Shown: positions 26,115 through 36,313, counted from the first letter of the stretch. The stretch: 64,000 nt of DNA from Candidatus Bathyarchaeia archaeon (GCA_035935655.1 DASYWW010000012.1:141618-205617), one strand, 5' to 3'. A program made the numbers and translations. Notes: generated by a model not told the origin, from the sequence alone.

Positions 26115-27725
26115 ATGAACAGCCAACCTTATCTCCCAAATCCTCGCGTGCCGCATTCTCGTGGAAGATTGGCCGAAGTCACAATAGACGGATCAAACCT
26201 GACGCTGAAAACGCTAGTGTCCGTCGCTCGAACCAACAGCACAGTCAGAATAGACAAGAGGGCAATTGAAAGGACGACTAGAGGCAGGGCGGTTCTCGAA
26301 AAGTTGCTCAAGGAGGACAAGGTAATCTATGGCGTAAACACTGGGTTTGGCGCACTCTCTAATTTCAAGGTGGCTACTGAAGATCTTAGGCAACTTCAAG
26401 CCAACCTTCTTCGGAGCCATGCAGCTAGTGTAGGCAAACCTCACTCAACCGAGGTGGTAAGAGCGATGATGCTCCTTAGAGCGAACACGCTCATCAAGGG
26501 CAACTCAGGCATTAGGCCGGAAATTCCTGTGCTCATCGTAGCGCTCCTCAACAAGCGCGTGCATCCCTACATTCCCCAGAAAGGATCAGTTGGGGCTAGC
26601 GGTGATCTCTCTCCTCTGTCTCACATGGCGCTGGTGCTAATGGGTGAAGGCAAGGCCGAATATCGGGAGAGATGGCGCTCAGGCGGGGAGGCTCTTCAGA
26701 GAGCGGGTCAGGATCCGATCCAGCTGGAAGCCAAGGAAGGCCTCGCACTGAACAATGGCACGCAGCAGACGACTTCGATCGGTTGTCTCAATCTTTGGGA
26801 TTCCTATGATCTCCTCGCATCTGCCGAGGCCGCGCTAGCACTTTCTTTGGAGGCAATCAGGGGATGGATTGATCCGTTCGATGAACGGATTCACAAGATC
26901 AGGCGGCATCCGGGACAAACCCGAGTCGCCGCGGACGTCCGTGCGCTCTTGGAAGGTAGCAAGTCGTGCAGAACGATAGCCAAGGACGATCCGGGTAACG
27001 GACGCCCCCAGGACCCCTACTCTTTCCGATGTGCCGCCCAAGTTATGGGACCAGTGCTCGACGCGATGATGTTTGTCAAGTCGACACTTGAGATTGAAAT
27101 GAATTCGGCCACGGACAATCCTCTCATTTTCCCGGATGATAAAGCCTGCTTATCTGGTGGTAACTTTCATGGGCAACCGATTTCGATGGCTCTGGACATT
27201 ATGGGGCTGGGGCTCTCGACACTCGCGAACATTTCTGAGCGACGGATATCTGCTCTGCTCGACGCGTCCTTGAACAATGGTCTGACCGCTTTCCTGGTCG
27301 GAAGGGAATCCAAGCCTGGTCTTGCCAGTGGTTTGATGGCTCTTCAATATACAGCGACCGCTCTGGTCGCTGAGAACAAGATACTGTCACATCCGGCCAG
27401 CAGTGACTCGATTCCCACATCAAACAATTTCGAAGACTTTGTGAGCATGGGTCCTGGCGCGGCCCACAAGTCAACCGACATCCTCGAGAATTGCCGATAC
27501 GTGATAGCGATAGAGCTGTTGACCGCAGCTCAAGCGGTTCATCTCAGGCAGACGAACTCCAAGTTGGGAAGAGGCACGAACAGCGTGTATCGAGCCATTC
27601 GGAACCGGGTTCGTCCTCTGACCCATGACAGGTCTTCCCACGAAGATATCCAGCGAGTTTTCGAACTGATAAAGGACGGTGCAATCAGCGACATAGTACG
27701 GCGGAACACTATGGGCTCGGTTTAG
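26115..27725 (+). CDS. hutH: histidine ammonia-lyase
   Basis: HutH converts histidine to urocanate and ammonia. The 536-aa protein has YGVNTGFGALS near the N-terminus and the MIO-forming triad Ala161-Ser162-Gly163 in SVGASGDLSPLSH. It also has the family segments NGTQ, DNPL and GNFHGQPI. It heads the hut cluster and ends 1 bp before the CofE-like gene. Confidence 0.96.
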   Translation: MNSQPYLPNPRVPHSRGRLAEVTIDGSNLTLKTLVSVARTNSTVRIDKRAIERTTRGRAVLEKLLKEDKVIYGVNTGFGALSNFKVATEDLRQLQANLLRSHAASVGKPHSTEVVRAMMLLRANTLIKGNSGIRPEIPVLIVALLNKRVHPYIPQKGSVGASGDLSPLSHMALVLMGEGKAEYRERWRSGGEALQRAGQDPIQLEAKEGLALNNGTQQTTSIGCLNLWDSYDLLASAEAALALSLEAIRGWIDPFDERIHKIRRHPGQTRVAADVRALLEGSKSCRTIAKDDPGNGRPQDPYSFRCAAQVMGPVLDAMMFVKSTLEIEMNSATDNPLIFPDDKACLSGGNFHGQPISMALDIMGLGLSTLANISERRISALLDASLNNGLTAFLVGRESKPGLASGLMALQYTATALVAENKILSHPASSDSIPTSNNFEDFVSMGPGAAHKSTDILENCRYVIAIELLTAAQAVHLRQTNSKLGRGTNSVYRAIRNRVRPLTHDRSSHEDIQRVFELIKDGAISDIVRRNTMGSV

Positions 27726-27726
27726 A

Positions 27727-28512
27727 GTGGAACTCTACCCACTCAGGTCCAGCTTAGTTCTTCCAGGTGACACGATAGTTGAGAGATTCGTTGAAGCGCT
27801 TTCGCTTGCAAAACTGAGAGTCAGGAGTGGAGACATAATTGCGATCACAAGTAAGATCGTATCTATCTCAGAAAATAACACCATCTCGCTTGTAAGCATT
27901 AAGCCGACGCCCTTGGCTAGAAGACTTGGCCGCAAGTTTGACATGCTGCCCGAGTTTGCTCAGGTTGTCATCGACGAGTCTGACTCAGTCTACGGCGGAG
28001 TTCCCGGCGTACTTCTAACACTCAAGAACGGAGATGCGATCGCGAATTCGGGGGTTGACCAGAAGAATTCTCCAAGCGGCAGTGTCATACCTTGGCCGCG
28101 AGACCCCCAACGGTCTGCTGACGCGATTCGGAGGAGTGTCGATCGGAAACTTTCCAAGAGTGTCGGTGTCGTCATTGTTGACAGCAGGGTTACGCCGCTT
28201 CGCATCGGGACGATAGGGATGGCGGTTGCTTGCTCAGGATTCCAACCAGTTCGGGACACTCGTGGAATCACCGATCTCTACGGGCGAAAGGCTAGGATAA
28301 CCTTCCAAGCCGTAGCCGATGGAATCGCCGGAGCTGCACAGCTATTGATGGGAGAAAGTTCGGAGAGCATACCCTTCGTTCTCGTTCGAGGAGCCCCCGT
28401 CAAGCTGACCAGTAGCAAACGCGTTGGCTCGATGAAACTGCCTGCCAAGGGCTGCCTCTACATGAGCCAGATTCCCCGACCGTCCAAGGAAAACAAACCC
28501 GGTTTTGCCTAG
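27727..28512 (+). CDS. CofE-like F420-0:gamma-glutamyl ligase
   Basis: The 261-aa protein matches the CofE family: VRSGDIIAITSKIVSI near residue 35, a DESDSVYGGVPGVLLT region, GSVIPWPRDPQRSADAIR, and VIVDSRVTPLRIGTIGMAVACSG. CofE adds L-glutamate to coenzyme F420-0. The GTG start follows the hutH stop by 1 bp, so it is translationally coupled to histidine breakdown, which makes formiminoglutamate. It may be the genuine F420 enzyme placed here by chance, or a paralogue joining glutamate units to another acceptor. Confidence 0.85.
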   Translation: MELYPLRSSLVLPGDTIVERFVEALSLAKLRVRSGDIIAITSKIVSISENNTISLVSIKPTPLARRLGRKFDMLPEFAQVVIDESDSVYGGVPGVLLTLKNGDAIANSGVDQKNSPSGSVIPWPRDPQRSADAIRRSVDRKLSKSVGVVIVDSRVTPLRIGTIGMAVACSGFQPVRDTRGITDLYGRKARITFQAVADGIAGAAQLLMGESSESIPFVLVRGAPVKLTSSKRVGSMKLPAKGCLYMSQIPRPSKENKPGFA

Positions 28513-28538
28513 GGGTTCGGACCAACCGGTTCTGCGGG

Positions 28539-30230
28539 CTACTTGAGCATCGGCATCTGTATGCCCTTTTCGCGGGCTATTCTCTTCGCTGTAGTGTACC
28601 CTGCATCCGCGTGCCTCACAATTCCTATCCCCGGATCGGTAGTCAACACTCGTTCTATTTTGCCTAAAGCTTCAGGCGTTCCATCGGCCACTAGACACAT
28701 TCCAGCGTGAATGCTGTAGCCCATGCCAACACCACCCCCTTGGTGCACGCTTACCCAAGTCGCTCCCGCGGCCGTATTCAACAAAGCATTGAGTATAGGC
28801 CAGTCAGCGATGGCATCGCTCCCGTCAAGCATTCCCTCTGTCTCTCTACGAGGAGAAGCAACGCTACCACAGTCAAGATGATCCCTTCCAATCCATATCG
28901 GACCAGCAAGTTCTCCCTTTGCCACCATTTCATTTATCAATCCGCCAAACTTGGCTCGTTCTCCGAATCCGAGCCAGCACACTCTTGCTGGCAAGCCCTG
29001 GAATTTCACTTCCTTCTGAGCTTTCCGAATCCACCGAGACAGGCCTTGGTCCTGGGAAAAGGTGGAGAGAACTAGCTCGTCGATCTTGCGAATGTCTTCT
29101 CGATCTCCCACCAGCGAGGTCCATCTGAATGGCCCCCTGCCTTCGCAGAACATCGGTCTGATGTAGCGCTGGACAAATCCCGGGAATTCAAATGCATTCT
29201 TCAACCCAGCGTCCAATGCCTGTTGTCGGAGATTGTTTCCATATTCGAACGCTACAGCTCCTCGGTGAGACATCGCGATAATCGTTTTCACGTGCATGAA
29301 GATGCTCTTACGAACCCTCTTCATGTATTCTGCCGGATTAGACCGGCGCAACGAATCGGCCTCTTCCTTCGAAAGACCAATCGGATAGTAGCCATTGAGG
29401 GGGTCATGCGCCGACGTTTGATCAGTTACTACATCAGGAATAATCCCACGTCTAAGGAGCTCGGGGTGAACCTCAGCGGCGTTCCCCAGGAGAGCCACGC
29501 TGCGCGGAACCCGATCCACCCTGGCTTGCTGAACAATATCTAAAGCCTCATCCAGATCATCAGTGAAAGTCTGAACATATCCATAGCGAATTCTCTTGTC
29601 TATTGCATTCTTGTCGATCTCTATTGCTAGAGCGACGCCATCATTCATCGTCACCGCCAAGGGCTGTGCACCTCCCATCTCTCCAAGACCGGCCGTTAAG
29701 ACGAGTCTTCCCGCGAGCGTTCCCTGAAAGTGTTCTTTGGCGACCGCCGCGAGCGTTTCGTAAGTACCCTGAAGGATTCCCTGTGTTCCAATAAACGCCC
29801 AAGAACCTGCAGTCATCTGCCCATACATGATGAGACCCTTCTGTTCAAGTTCGTAGAAGTAGTCCCACGTCGCCCACTTCGGAACAATCATGCTGTTAAC
29901 TATGAGCACTCGCGGAGCCAGCCGGTGAGTCTTGAAAACCGCGACCGGCTTGCCACTTTGAATAAGAAGAGTCTGATCCTCACCAAGGTTCTCTAGGGAG
30001 CTGAGCGTTGCCTCAAGCGCATCCCAAGATCTAGCAGCTCGTCCTGTACCACCATAAACGATCAAATGATCAGGATCTTTCGCAACCTCGCGATCTAGAA
30101 CATTGTGAAGCATTCGGTAGGCACCTTCTATTTGCCAACTCTTACAATGCAGCTCCGTTCCGGTGATCGCTGAAATCCTCCTTCGACTTTTCAGAACTGA
30201 TGCTGCTCGCGGCTTTCGCCTCTGAGTCAA
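28539..30230 (-). CDS. hutU: urocanate hydratase
   Basis: Urocanase hydrates urocanate to imidazolonepropionate using tightly bound NAD. The 563-aa protein has [35 protein letters not shown] and the signature [18 protein letters not shown]. The family length (about 555 aa) matches. It overlaps hutI by 4 bp, so hutI-hutU form an operon read opposite to hutH. Confidence 0.96.
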   Translation of the reverse strand: MTQRRKPRAASVLKSRRRISAITGTELHCKSWQIEGAYRMLHNVLDREVAKDPDHLIVYGGTGRAARSWDALEATLSSLENLGEDQTLLIQSGKPVAVFKTHRLAPRVLIVNSMIVPKWATWDYFYELEQKGLIMYGQMTAGSWAFIGTQGILQGTYETLAAVAKEHFQGTLAGRLVLTAGLGEMGGAQPLAVTMNDGVALAIEIDKNAIDKRIRYGYVQTFTDDLDEALDIVQQARVDRVPRSVALLGNAAEVHPELLRRGIIPDVVTDQTSAHDPLNGYYPIGLSKEEADSLRRSNPAEYMKRVRKSIFMHVKTIIAMSHRGAVAFEYGNNLRQQALDAGLKNAFEFPGFVQRYIRPMFCEGRGPFRWTSLVGDREDIRKIDELVLSTFSQDQGLSRWIRKAQKEVKFQGLPARVCWLGFGERAKFGGLINEMVAKGELAGPIWIGRDHLDCGSVASPRRETEGMLDGSDAIADWPILNALLNTAAGATWVSVHQGGGVGMGYSIHAGMCLVADGTPEALGKIERVLTTDPGIGIVRHADAGYTTAKRIAREKGIQMPMLK

Positions 30231-31474
30231 AGAATTCTCCTACCGTCCCTCACTACCCATTCGCCTCCGATAAGGACATTGTCAACAATCCGCTCACCAT
30301 ACGTGTATCCGATCCATTTGTGGTTCGGTGCTCGTAAGGTTACAAGATCCGCTTGCTTGCCGGCATCCAGACTTCCCACCTCGTTCTCTAATCCCAGGGC
30401 TCTGGCTGCATTGATCGTTATTCCTCGAATTATTTCGGAAGCGTTCATTCTCAACTCTCGAGATGCAACGGCGGCTGTCGTTAGTTGTCCGAGCATCCAG
30501 TTAGAAGGGCTGAAGTCGGTTCCCAACGCAACAGGAAGGCCCATGGCGAGCATCCCTCGAGCGTCTGCGTACTGTGCGCCAAGTAGACTATGAGATGAGG
30601 AAGGCAGCAATACCGGGGTGACGTTCGTCTCAGTCATCCTTTCGAGCTGTGTCCTCGGTGAGCGGACTAAATGGTCCGCCGAGGTTGCATGGAATTTGTT
30701 TGCCAGGGCAGCTCCTCCGCAATCGGTGAATTGGTCTGCGTGCAACTTGACCTTGAGACCAAGGCTTACCGCTTTCCTGAGGATCTTTCCTGATGCGATC
30801 GAATCGAATGCTCCTTGTTCGCAGAAGACGTCGCAGAACTCTGCCAACCCCGCCTTTGCGACCTGTGGCATTGTTTCGTTCGTCATACTTGTCACATATT
30901 CCGATGAGACCTCTCCCGGCGGAACTGCATGGGCGCCCATGTACGTGGGGACGATGTTGCAAGGATGATCTTTCTTTAGACGGTTAACGACGCTGAGAAT
31001 CTTGAGCTCGGAATCCCTTCTGAGCCCGTAGCCGCTCTTGATCTCGACGGTCGTCGAGCCTGATTCTAGACATGTGTCGAGTCTTCGTTTCCCAGATTGG
31101 AAAAGCCGCTCCGGGCTGGCCTGGCGAGTACGGTTCACAGTCTCGATTATTCCTCCTCCACTGCGAAGAACGTCCATGTACTTGGCGCCAGCTATTCGGT
31201 GCTGGAATTCTTGCTCGCGGGCCCCGTCGAAGACTAAGTGAGTGTGTGGGTCCACGAATCCGGGCAGTATTATCTCGTCCCGAACATCGATAGTCCTTCT
31301 GGCACGAAACCTTCGCTGCAGCAATTGCGTTGACGCGGCCAAGACTATGTTGCCTTGGCTTATCGCAACACCTCCGTTGTCGACAACCCCCAATTCATTC
31401 TCGCTATCAGGACGATCGAGGGTCACGGTTTCATTCGAGTTGAGAACTAGAAGGTCGACTCGTCTCTTGACCAT
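30227..31474 (-). CDS. hutI: imidazolonepropionase
   Basis: HutI hydrolyses imidazolonepropionate to N-formimino-L-glutamate. The 415-aa amidohydrolase has [19 protein letters not shown] (zinc His-x-His), EIKSGYGL, the KLHADQF zinc His, and GTDFSPSNW with the catalytic Asp. A TATA-like TTTTTAA (minus strand, about 31505-31513) sits 35 bp upstream, so it likely has its own promoter. The next step (HutG, HutF or formiminotransferase) is not in the window. Confidence 0.96.
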   Translation of the reverse strand: MVKRRVDLLVLNSNETVTLDRPDSENELGVVDNGGVAISQGNIVLAASTQLLQRRFRARRTIDVRDEIILPGFVDPHTHLVFDGAREQEFQHRIAGAKYMDVLRSGGGIIETVNRTRQASPERLFQSGKRRLDTCLESGSTTVEIKSGYGLRRDSELKILSVVNRLKKDHPCNIVPTYMGAHAVPPGEVSSEYVTSMTNETMPQVAKAGLAEFCDVFCEQGAFDSIASGKILRKAVSLGLKVKLHADQFTDCGGAALANKFHATSADHLVRSPRTQLERMTETNVTPVLLPSSSHSLLGAQYADARGMLAMGLPVALGTDFSPSNWMLGQLTTAAVASRELRMNASEIIRGITINAARALGLENEVGSLDAGKQADLVTLRAPNHKWIGYTYGERIVDNVLIGGEWVVRDGRRIL

Positions 31475-31525
31475 GCGAGCACTTCGCCTCGCTATTTGAT
31501 CGTGGATTAAAAATGGACGGTTGCT

Positions 31526-32617
31526 CTATAGGGCGATTCTTCCGTCAATCAGTATCGTTTGGCCGTCAATTTCCACAGTCGGCTTGGTGATGGTTCCCGA
31601 GAACGAAAAGCTACTGTCGTTCTTACCGCCAATACCCTTGTTGGCTCCAACACCAATTGTCACTGTACCCAAAGACAGTTCATCAGTTGTGTAGCCGATG
31701 AGATCGACCTTGGGATTCAGTCCCAGCGTGAACTGAGCAATCCTGTCTCTGTCACCCCGGGTCGACTCATAGACCTCTCGGAATACCTCCTCATACTTCT
31801 TAGCGCGATATTCCTTGAGGTGACCCTTCTCGAAGTCGAGTCGAAGCTCCTGAATCAGTCTTCCTTTCAAGGCTCGCGGAACGTCGAACACTACGACCCC
31901 TCGCCCTGACTCTTCCAGCGGTGCAACCTCAACCTTGCCTGAAGGCAATTGGGTCGATACTAGTCCATGTTCAATGTCAGCTTGATCAATGATTCCATCC
32001 TGGACATGAACCGGTCTTTTCGTAATGTCAAACCTTACGTCTGTACCTCCTTTCGAAGTAATGTGGACTTTTACTCCCCGTTCTAGTCGAAGGGCCATTT
32101 TTCTTCCCAGTTCCGCAAGTTTCGGATAGTCGACCTTGATCGCGTCTTCGGTCATCTTTAACCAGCGGTCGTAGTCAAAACCGTAAGCTTTGGCCCGTTG
32201 AGGCGTAACGTGACCTAGAAGCAGTTCCGCTGTTCGAACTTTTTTCTCGAAGGTCTTGTCGAGAACAGGCTTGTCCCCTTCGAAAAGTATCTCCAGCCTC
32301 GAGGCCGGTACGTCACGAAACTTTGTGGGATCCTCCGGACCGCCCAGAGCGATCCAGACTGTGACGTTGTCTACTGCGCTGAGTATGTGTCGAGGGATCT
32401 TGCGCATGTACTGTTCCGGAATCTCGGCGAGGGTTCCCCACCAGAGTCGGTCGGTGTTCAGTGTTATGAGGGGCTTCGCGCCTGTGCGATAGCATTCAAG
32501 GGCGATTTCGCTAGCCAAGTCGATTGTGTGCTGCCATGTTTCGATGAGGACCATGTCGTCTTCGTGTACCCTCAGACAAGTGTGAACGACACGTTTCGCG
32601 ACGCTGTCCTCGAGCAA
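31526..32617 (-). CDS. M29 aminopeptidase-like protein lacking metal ligands
   Basis: The 363-aa protein has the overall layout of M29/COG2309 aminopeptidases, including the ending TKPTVEIDGQTILIDG. However, the metal-binding positions appear changed. The E in P-x-E-V-x-x-A-P reads K (PSGKVEVAP). The His in G-x-x-H-x-A-L-G reads T (LGTVTIGVG). The H-x-D of the next motif reads F-x-G (SFSFSGT). It is probably not a conventional metallopeptidase. It sits 51 bp upstream of hutI on the same strand. The TTG start at 32617 is tentative. Confidence 0.75.
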   Translation of the reverse strand: MLEDSVAKRVVHTCLRVHEDDMVLIETWQHTIDLASEIALECYRTGAKPLITLNTDRLWWGTLAEIPEQYMRKIPRHILSAVDNVTVWIALGGPEDPTKFRDVPASRLEILFEGDKPVLDKTFEKKVRTAELLLGHVTPQRAKAYGFDYDRWLKMTEDAIKVDYPKLAELGRKMALRLERGVKVHITSKGGTDVRFDITKRPVHVQDGIIDQADIEHGLVSTQLPSGKVEVAPLEESGRGVVVFDVPRALKGRLIQELRLDFEKGHLKEYRAKKYEEVFREVYESTRGDRDRIAQFTLGLNPKVDLIGYTTDELSLGTVTIGVGANKGIGGKNDSSFSFSGTITKPTVEIDGQTILIDGRIAL

Positions 32618-32750
32618 GAGGGGTATCGGCTAGTTCTTTGGGAACCATGCCGTACATAAGCGTTCAAGACTCGCGTGGAGTCTCGTAACTAGGCAAACCC
32701 GTGCATTGGTAACCCATGGAGTATTGGATGCGAGCCGTTAGGAGGTGTCT

Positions 32751-33194
32751 CTAATCGGACAGGCCGAATCCAATTATTATTAGTGAGTGAAACCGGCGCA
32801 TCAATTCGCTGACATGGGGTTTGTAGAAGACCAGAGACGATGGCCTTGATCGTATGAAGTCTGCGAGAGTTCCTTTGTTCTCGCCTAGCAACTTCGATAG
32901 GGCGTATTCCTCGTACGTATCTCCTAGTAGCGTGAACGCGCCCGCTCCCAGGTCCCTCCTCCTCAATAAAACGATGGGAAGCTTGACCCTGTCAAGCAAT
33001 TCGTCTGGCAACTCGGCTCTCAAGTCTTCAACTTCAGATTTTTTCAGAGCGAGCTTCTCCCCTCCCACAGTAGGAACGGTTGGCTGGTCTTCAGTCATCA
33101 ATTCTCTAATGGTTTTTCTATTCTTTGGAAGATGTGTGTTGAGCCTCCGCAACTCATTCTGGAGCATAACATCGAAAAATCCGTCTCCATCCAA
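32751..33194 (-). CDS. UPF0216 family protein
   Basis: This 147-aa archaeal conserved protein has LNTHLPKNRKTIRELM near the N-terminus and VKLPIVLLRRRDLGAGAFTL in the middle, matching my memory of UPF0216. Function is unknown. It starts 16 bp after the fibrillarin stop, at the end of the nop5-flpA operon, which hints at an RNA-related role. Confidence 0.75.
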   Translation of the reverse strand: MDGDGFFDVMLQNELRRLNTHLPKNRKTIRELMTEDQPTVPTVGGEKLALKKSEVEDLRAELPDELLDRVKLPIVLLRRRDLGAGAFTLLGDTYEEYALSKLLGENKGTLADFIRSRPSSLVFYKPHVSELMRRFHSLIIIGFGLSD

Positions 33195-33210
33195 GAGAAA
33201 AGGGCCTGAC

Positions 33211-33903
33211 CTATTTCTTTCCTCGAACCATGCAGTGGTCTTTCTCGAAGGGGTCCAATCTAACCATCTCCTCGATCGCGTAGCCCCGCTTTTTCAGAAC
33301 ATCGGCTTCCTGCCGAAAGATAACGTTTGGATCCCTAGTCACGTCAACACTGCGCGCCTTTATCGCCATAAGGAACTCATCTGGCTGTTTCAGAAATGTA
33401 TCAAGGTTCTCCGCCAATATTCTTCCTTGGTCTGGTTGCGCGATATCACAGTAGACTGAATCAACTTCGGAGACAAGACTCCTATACCGGCTCGGGAACC
33501 GCGCATCCTCGAATATCGGTACGGTATTGCCTCTTCTCTTCGATACGTTATTGACTAGGTCTCTGAATGATCTTTGTGCAAATTCAACGCCGAATACTTT
33601 CCCTTCAGGCCCTACGATGTCGCTTACGTGGCTTACAGTTGTGCCGCTCGCAGCGCCCAAGTACAGGACGTTCGACTTTGCCCTGAACGGGATCTTGCCA
33701 AGTCCCTTCAGGATCGCAGCGGCGAGTTTACTCCTGTATGGATCCCATACTCGATACTCTTCATCGCCAACTTTGACGATTTCCTCTCCGTAAACGCTCT
33801 CGCCCGGTGCTAGGCTGAGGGTACCTAGTCTCTCTTGCCCTTCCCTCCCGATCAGATAGATCCCTTCGAATCTTCTGTGGGGCCGGACGCCATTGCGTAG
33901 CAT
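33211..33903 (-). CDS. flpA: fibrillarin-like 2'-O-methyltransferase
   Basis: FlpA is the catalytic subunit of C/D box sRNPs. The 230-aa protein has PGESVYGEE, YRVWDPYRSKLAAAIL, the SAM motif VLYLGAASGTTVSHVSD, and VYCDIAQPDQ and FLMAIKARSVD motifs. The N-terminus (RRFEGIYLIG) is needed for the fold, so the 143-bp overlap with nop5 appears real. Confidence 0.95.
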   Translation of the reverse strand: MLRNGVRPHRRFEGIYLIGREGQERLGTLSLAPGESVYGEEIVKVGDEEYRVWDPYRSKLAAAILKGLGKIPFRAKSNVLYLGAASGTTVSHVSDIVGPEGKVFGVEFAQRSFRDLVNNVSKRRGNTVPIFEDARFPSRYRSLVSEVDSVYCDIAQPDQGRILAENLDTFLKQPDEFLMAIKARSVDVTRDPNVIFRQEADVLKKRGYAIEEMVRLDPFEKDHCMVRGKK

Positions 33904-35071
33904 GCTTCTTCTTGGGTGGTTGTCCTTGATAACGATCTTTCAGTTCCACCAATTTCTTCTCTAATGCCGTTCGCATCTTGTCCCCCTCGTTGGAGCCGCC
34001 GAAAGCATCCATTCGGGAAGCAATGGCGAGTTTGCCTGCAACCGCTCGGGCAATCCGACCTCTCAACCATCTCGGCGATTGGTGGATAGCAGCATATTGG
34101 AAGATGATCCCGTGTTTAGGTGGACGAGCGCCAGTCTTGAGGGTTCTGAAGAGTGCCTTTTCAGCGCCCAAGACTTGAATCGTGCTCGCGGGCATCTTAG
34201 CGACGTTCTCTAATCCTCCGGCCATTGAAAGGATCTTGGCGGAGAGAACCGCGCCTAGTACGCCAGTCATGTTAGGCGCAACTTCCAACATGATCTTGTC
34301 GGTATACTTTTCAGCAGTCTCCCTTAGCTTGTACATCTGGAGAGCAGTCGTGCAGACTTCTTGTAGCCATAGCAGATCTGGTTGAGGGAGATCTGCACCC
34401 GAGGATTTTTGGGCCGCCTCCGAGATAATTCTAGACCGCTCTTGAGGTATCCCCAGCTCGACGAGCGCCTCTTGGGAGAATGAATCGCGTGTACCTAGGC
34501 TCTGGACAAGTCGGATGTAGGTATCGTGTTTTTCCACAAGCCTGTCTATCTCGGGAAAATGGAGACCATACCATTCTCGTATTCGTCCCGCGAGCAGATT
34601 CAGAACCTTATCCAAGTCCTCAATGCACCTGACCGTCTGAATCGCATACAAGTCTCGCTTCGTACCTGTCTGGGCGATTGAAGCCTGCGCGAGTTCCATG
34701 GAGACATCATGGACCAGTTTCTCATAGTCGTCCTTCGACTCCACAATTCTGAATCGGACGAGCATGTTCGGAAGTCGGTTCCGCAACTTAGAGATTGTCT
34801 CATCTCTTTCGTCCAGAACGACATCTGAGGCCAAGATGCCACGAGCAATCCGTGCAAGATATTCGTTGTCGACGGTCAGCTTTTCTAGACCAAGCTGGGA
34901 CAAGCTCTGCGCGAATTCAGAGAATTCAGCGGGCAGTTGCCCCTGCCGAACCTCGTTCAGTTTCACAGCCGCGTCTTTGGGGTTACGGGGAAAGAGCGCT
35001 TTCTCAGCGATCTTCCCGGTTTTCTCCAGGAGGAAAAGTCCTGCCGGTGAATCGACGAGGTAGGCCTTCAA
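33761..35071 (-). CDS. nop5: Nop5/Nop56-related C/D sRNP scaffold protein
   Basis: Nop5 bridges L7Ae-bound sRNA and fibrillarin. The 436-aa protein has an N-terminal fibrillarin-binding domain, a central coiled coil, and a Nop domain with VAPNMTGVLGAVLSAKILSMAGG, LGAEKALFRTLKTG and PKHGIIFQ. A long Lys/Arg-rich tail follows (from about residue 385). That tail is coded by the region shared with flpA. The start is TTG at 35071. Confidence 0.95.
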   Translation of the reverse strand: MKAYLVDSPAGLFLLEKTGKIAEKALFPRNPKDAAVKLNEVRQGQLPAEFSEFAQSLSQLGLEKLTVDNEYLARIARGILASDVVLDERDETISKLRNRLPNMLVRFRIVESKDDYEKLVHDVSMELAQASIAQTGTKRDLYAIQTVRCIEDLDKVLNLLAGRIREWYGLHFPEIDRLVEKHDTYIRLVQSLGTRDSFSQEALVELGIPQERSRIISEAAQKSSGADLPQPDLLWLQEVCTTALQMYKLRETAEKYTDKIMLEVAPNMTGVLGAVLSAKILSMAGGLENVAKMPASTIQVLGAEKALFRTLKTGARPPKHGIIFQYAAIHQSPRWLRGRIARAVAGKLAIASRMDAFGGSNEGDKMRTALEKKLVELKDRYQGQPPKKKHATQWRPAPQKIRRDLSDREGRARETRYPQPSTGRERLRRGNRQSWR

Positions 35072-35163
35072 AATCGCTCGCCGATTTCGGTCCTGTTGCT
35101 TAGTGCTGGATTAGTTGGTGCGAAGATAATTAACGTGGGACCGGCATATCGTCTAGACCGCAT

Positions 35164-36090
35164 TTGGAACCTGACCTATCGGTGGAGTTTGCTGGTATAA
35201 ACCTCCCCAACCCCGCCATTCTTGCTTCAGGAATTCTCGGCGTTTCCAGCGAAGTCATGGTTCGCGCTTCCAGAGCAGGCGCAGGAGCGGTCGTTACAAA
35301 GTCGTTCAATCGAAAGGGCCGGGAAGGATATCGGAACCCATCTTTCATCGAAGTTCCAGGCGGTTATCTAAACGCTCTCGGAATTCCGAACCCCGGAATG
35401 GATGAGATGCGCGAAGAGGTGGCCGGAGTAGCCAAGGCGGGAGTTCCGGTCATAGCTAGCGTTTTCGGTTTCGACGCTGAAGAGTTCGCCGAGGCTGCTT
35501 CTAAGGGGGAAGAAGGCGGTGCAATCGCAATAGAGTTGAACGTGTCCTGCCCTCATGTCAGGGAGGTCGGAGTAGAAATAGGACAGAGAGCCGAAATGGT
35601 TTCCGAGGTTACACGGGCTGTAAAGGCGAGCGTCAAACTGCCCGTCTTAGTCAAGCTTACGCCGAACGTCGCTGACATTCAAGAAATTGCGAGAGCCGCG
35701 GAAGGTGCTGGAGCTGATGCTATCACAGCCATCAACACAGCACTGGGAATGGCAATCGATATCGACGCTGCGGCTCCAATTCTAGGAGGAGTCTATGGTG
35801 GTCTCTCAGGCCCAGCTCTCCACTCCCTCGCTGTAAGAGCAGTCTATCAGGTAAAAGCAGCGGTCAGAGTACCTGTTATAGGTGTCGGCGGGATAACGGA
35901 TTGGAGGGGAGCAGTCGAGATGATGATGGCAGGAGCGTCAGCTATCCAAGTGGGGACAGCGGTGATGTATCGAGGAGTTGAGGTGTTCCGGGAAATCACA
36001 ACAGGCATGTCAAAGTTCCTTCGAGACAATGGATATCGTTCAGTCAGCGAGATTATTGGACGGGCAACCAAAACCCGACCCGAACCATGA
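35164..36090 (+). CDS. pyrD: dihydroorotate dehydrogenase, class 1B
   Basis: PyrD oxidises dihydroorotate to orotate in pyrimidine synthesis. The 308-aa FMN barrel has NPAILASGILG, NVSCPHV with the catalytic Cys of class 1B enzymes, LTPNVADI, and GVGGITDWRGAVEMMMAGASAIQVGTA (the FMN phosphate site). Class 1B usually needs a PyrK partner, which is not visible nearby. The start is TTG at 35164. pyrE lies 9 kb downstream. Confidence 0.95.
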   Translation: MEPDLSVEFAGINLPNPAILASGILGVSSEVMVRASRAGAGAVVTKSFNRKGREGYRNPSFIEVPGGYLNALGIPNPGMDEMREEVAGVAKAGVPVIASVFGFDAEEFAEAASKGEEGGAIAIELNVSCPHVREVGVEIGQRAEMVSEVTRAVKASVKLPVLVKLTPNVADIQEIARAAEGAGADAITAINTALGMAIDIDAAAPILGGVYGGLSGPALHSLAVRAVYQVKAAVRVPVIGVGGITDWRGAVEMMMAGASAIQVGTAVMYRGVEVFREITTGMSKFLRDNGYRSVSEIIGRATKTRPEP

Positions 36091-36091
36091 C

Positions 36092-36313
36092 TTAGCCTAG
36101 TGCACGACTGAATATTAGAAATGCAATGTAGAACGTGAATACAAGTGCGGTTATTACAATAATATTTCTCATCTTTGTCCTCTGAACCTTCTTTCCTGCT
36201 ACCCTGCACTTGTCACTGCAGTACTCTTGCTTCAACTCTGTTGGAGTGCCGCATACTGGGCAGTGTCGATGTTTAGGAACTGACACTGGTTCTTCGCGTC
36301 GATACTTAGACAA
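36092..36313 (-). CDS. zinc-ribbon (DUF2116-like) single-span membrane protein
   Basis: The 73-aa protein has CPVCGTPTELKQEYCSDKC, a four-Cys ribbon, then a basic stretch and one membrane helix (NIIVITALVFTFYIAFLIF). Small proteins of this type are common in archaea and have no clear role. It is convergent with pyrD, with 1 bp between the stops. Confidence 0.7.
   Translation of the reverse strand: MSKYRREEPVSVPKHRHCPVCGTPTELKQEYCSDKCRVAGKKVQRTKMRNIIVITALVFTFYIAFLIFSRALG

Noticed and set aside
30630-30962. Open frames opposite or offset to hutI (also 30618-30968)
   Set aside because: Shadow frames of a well-supported imidazolonepropionase gene.
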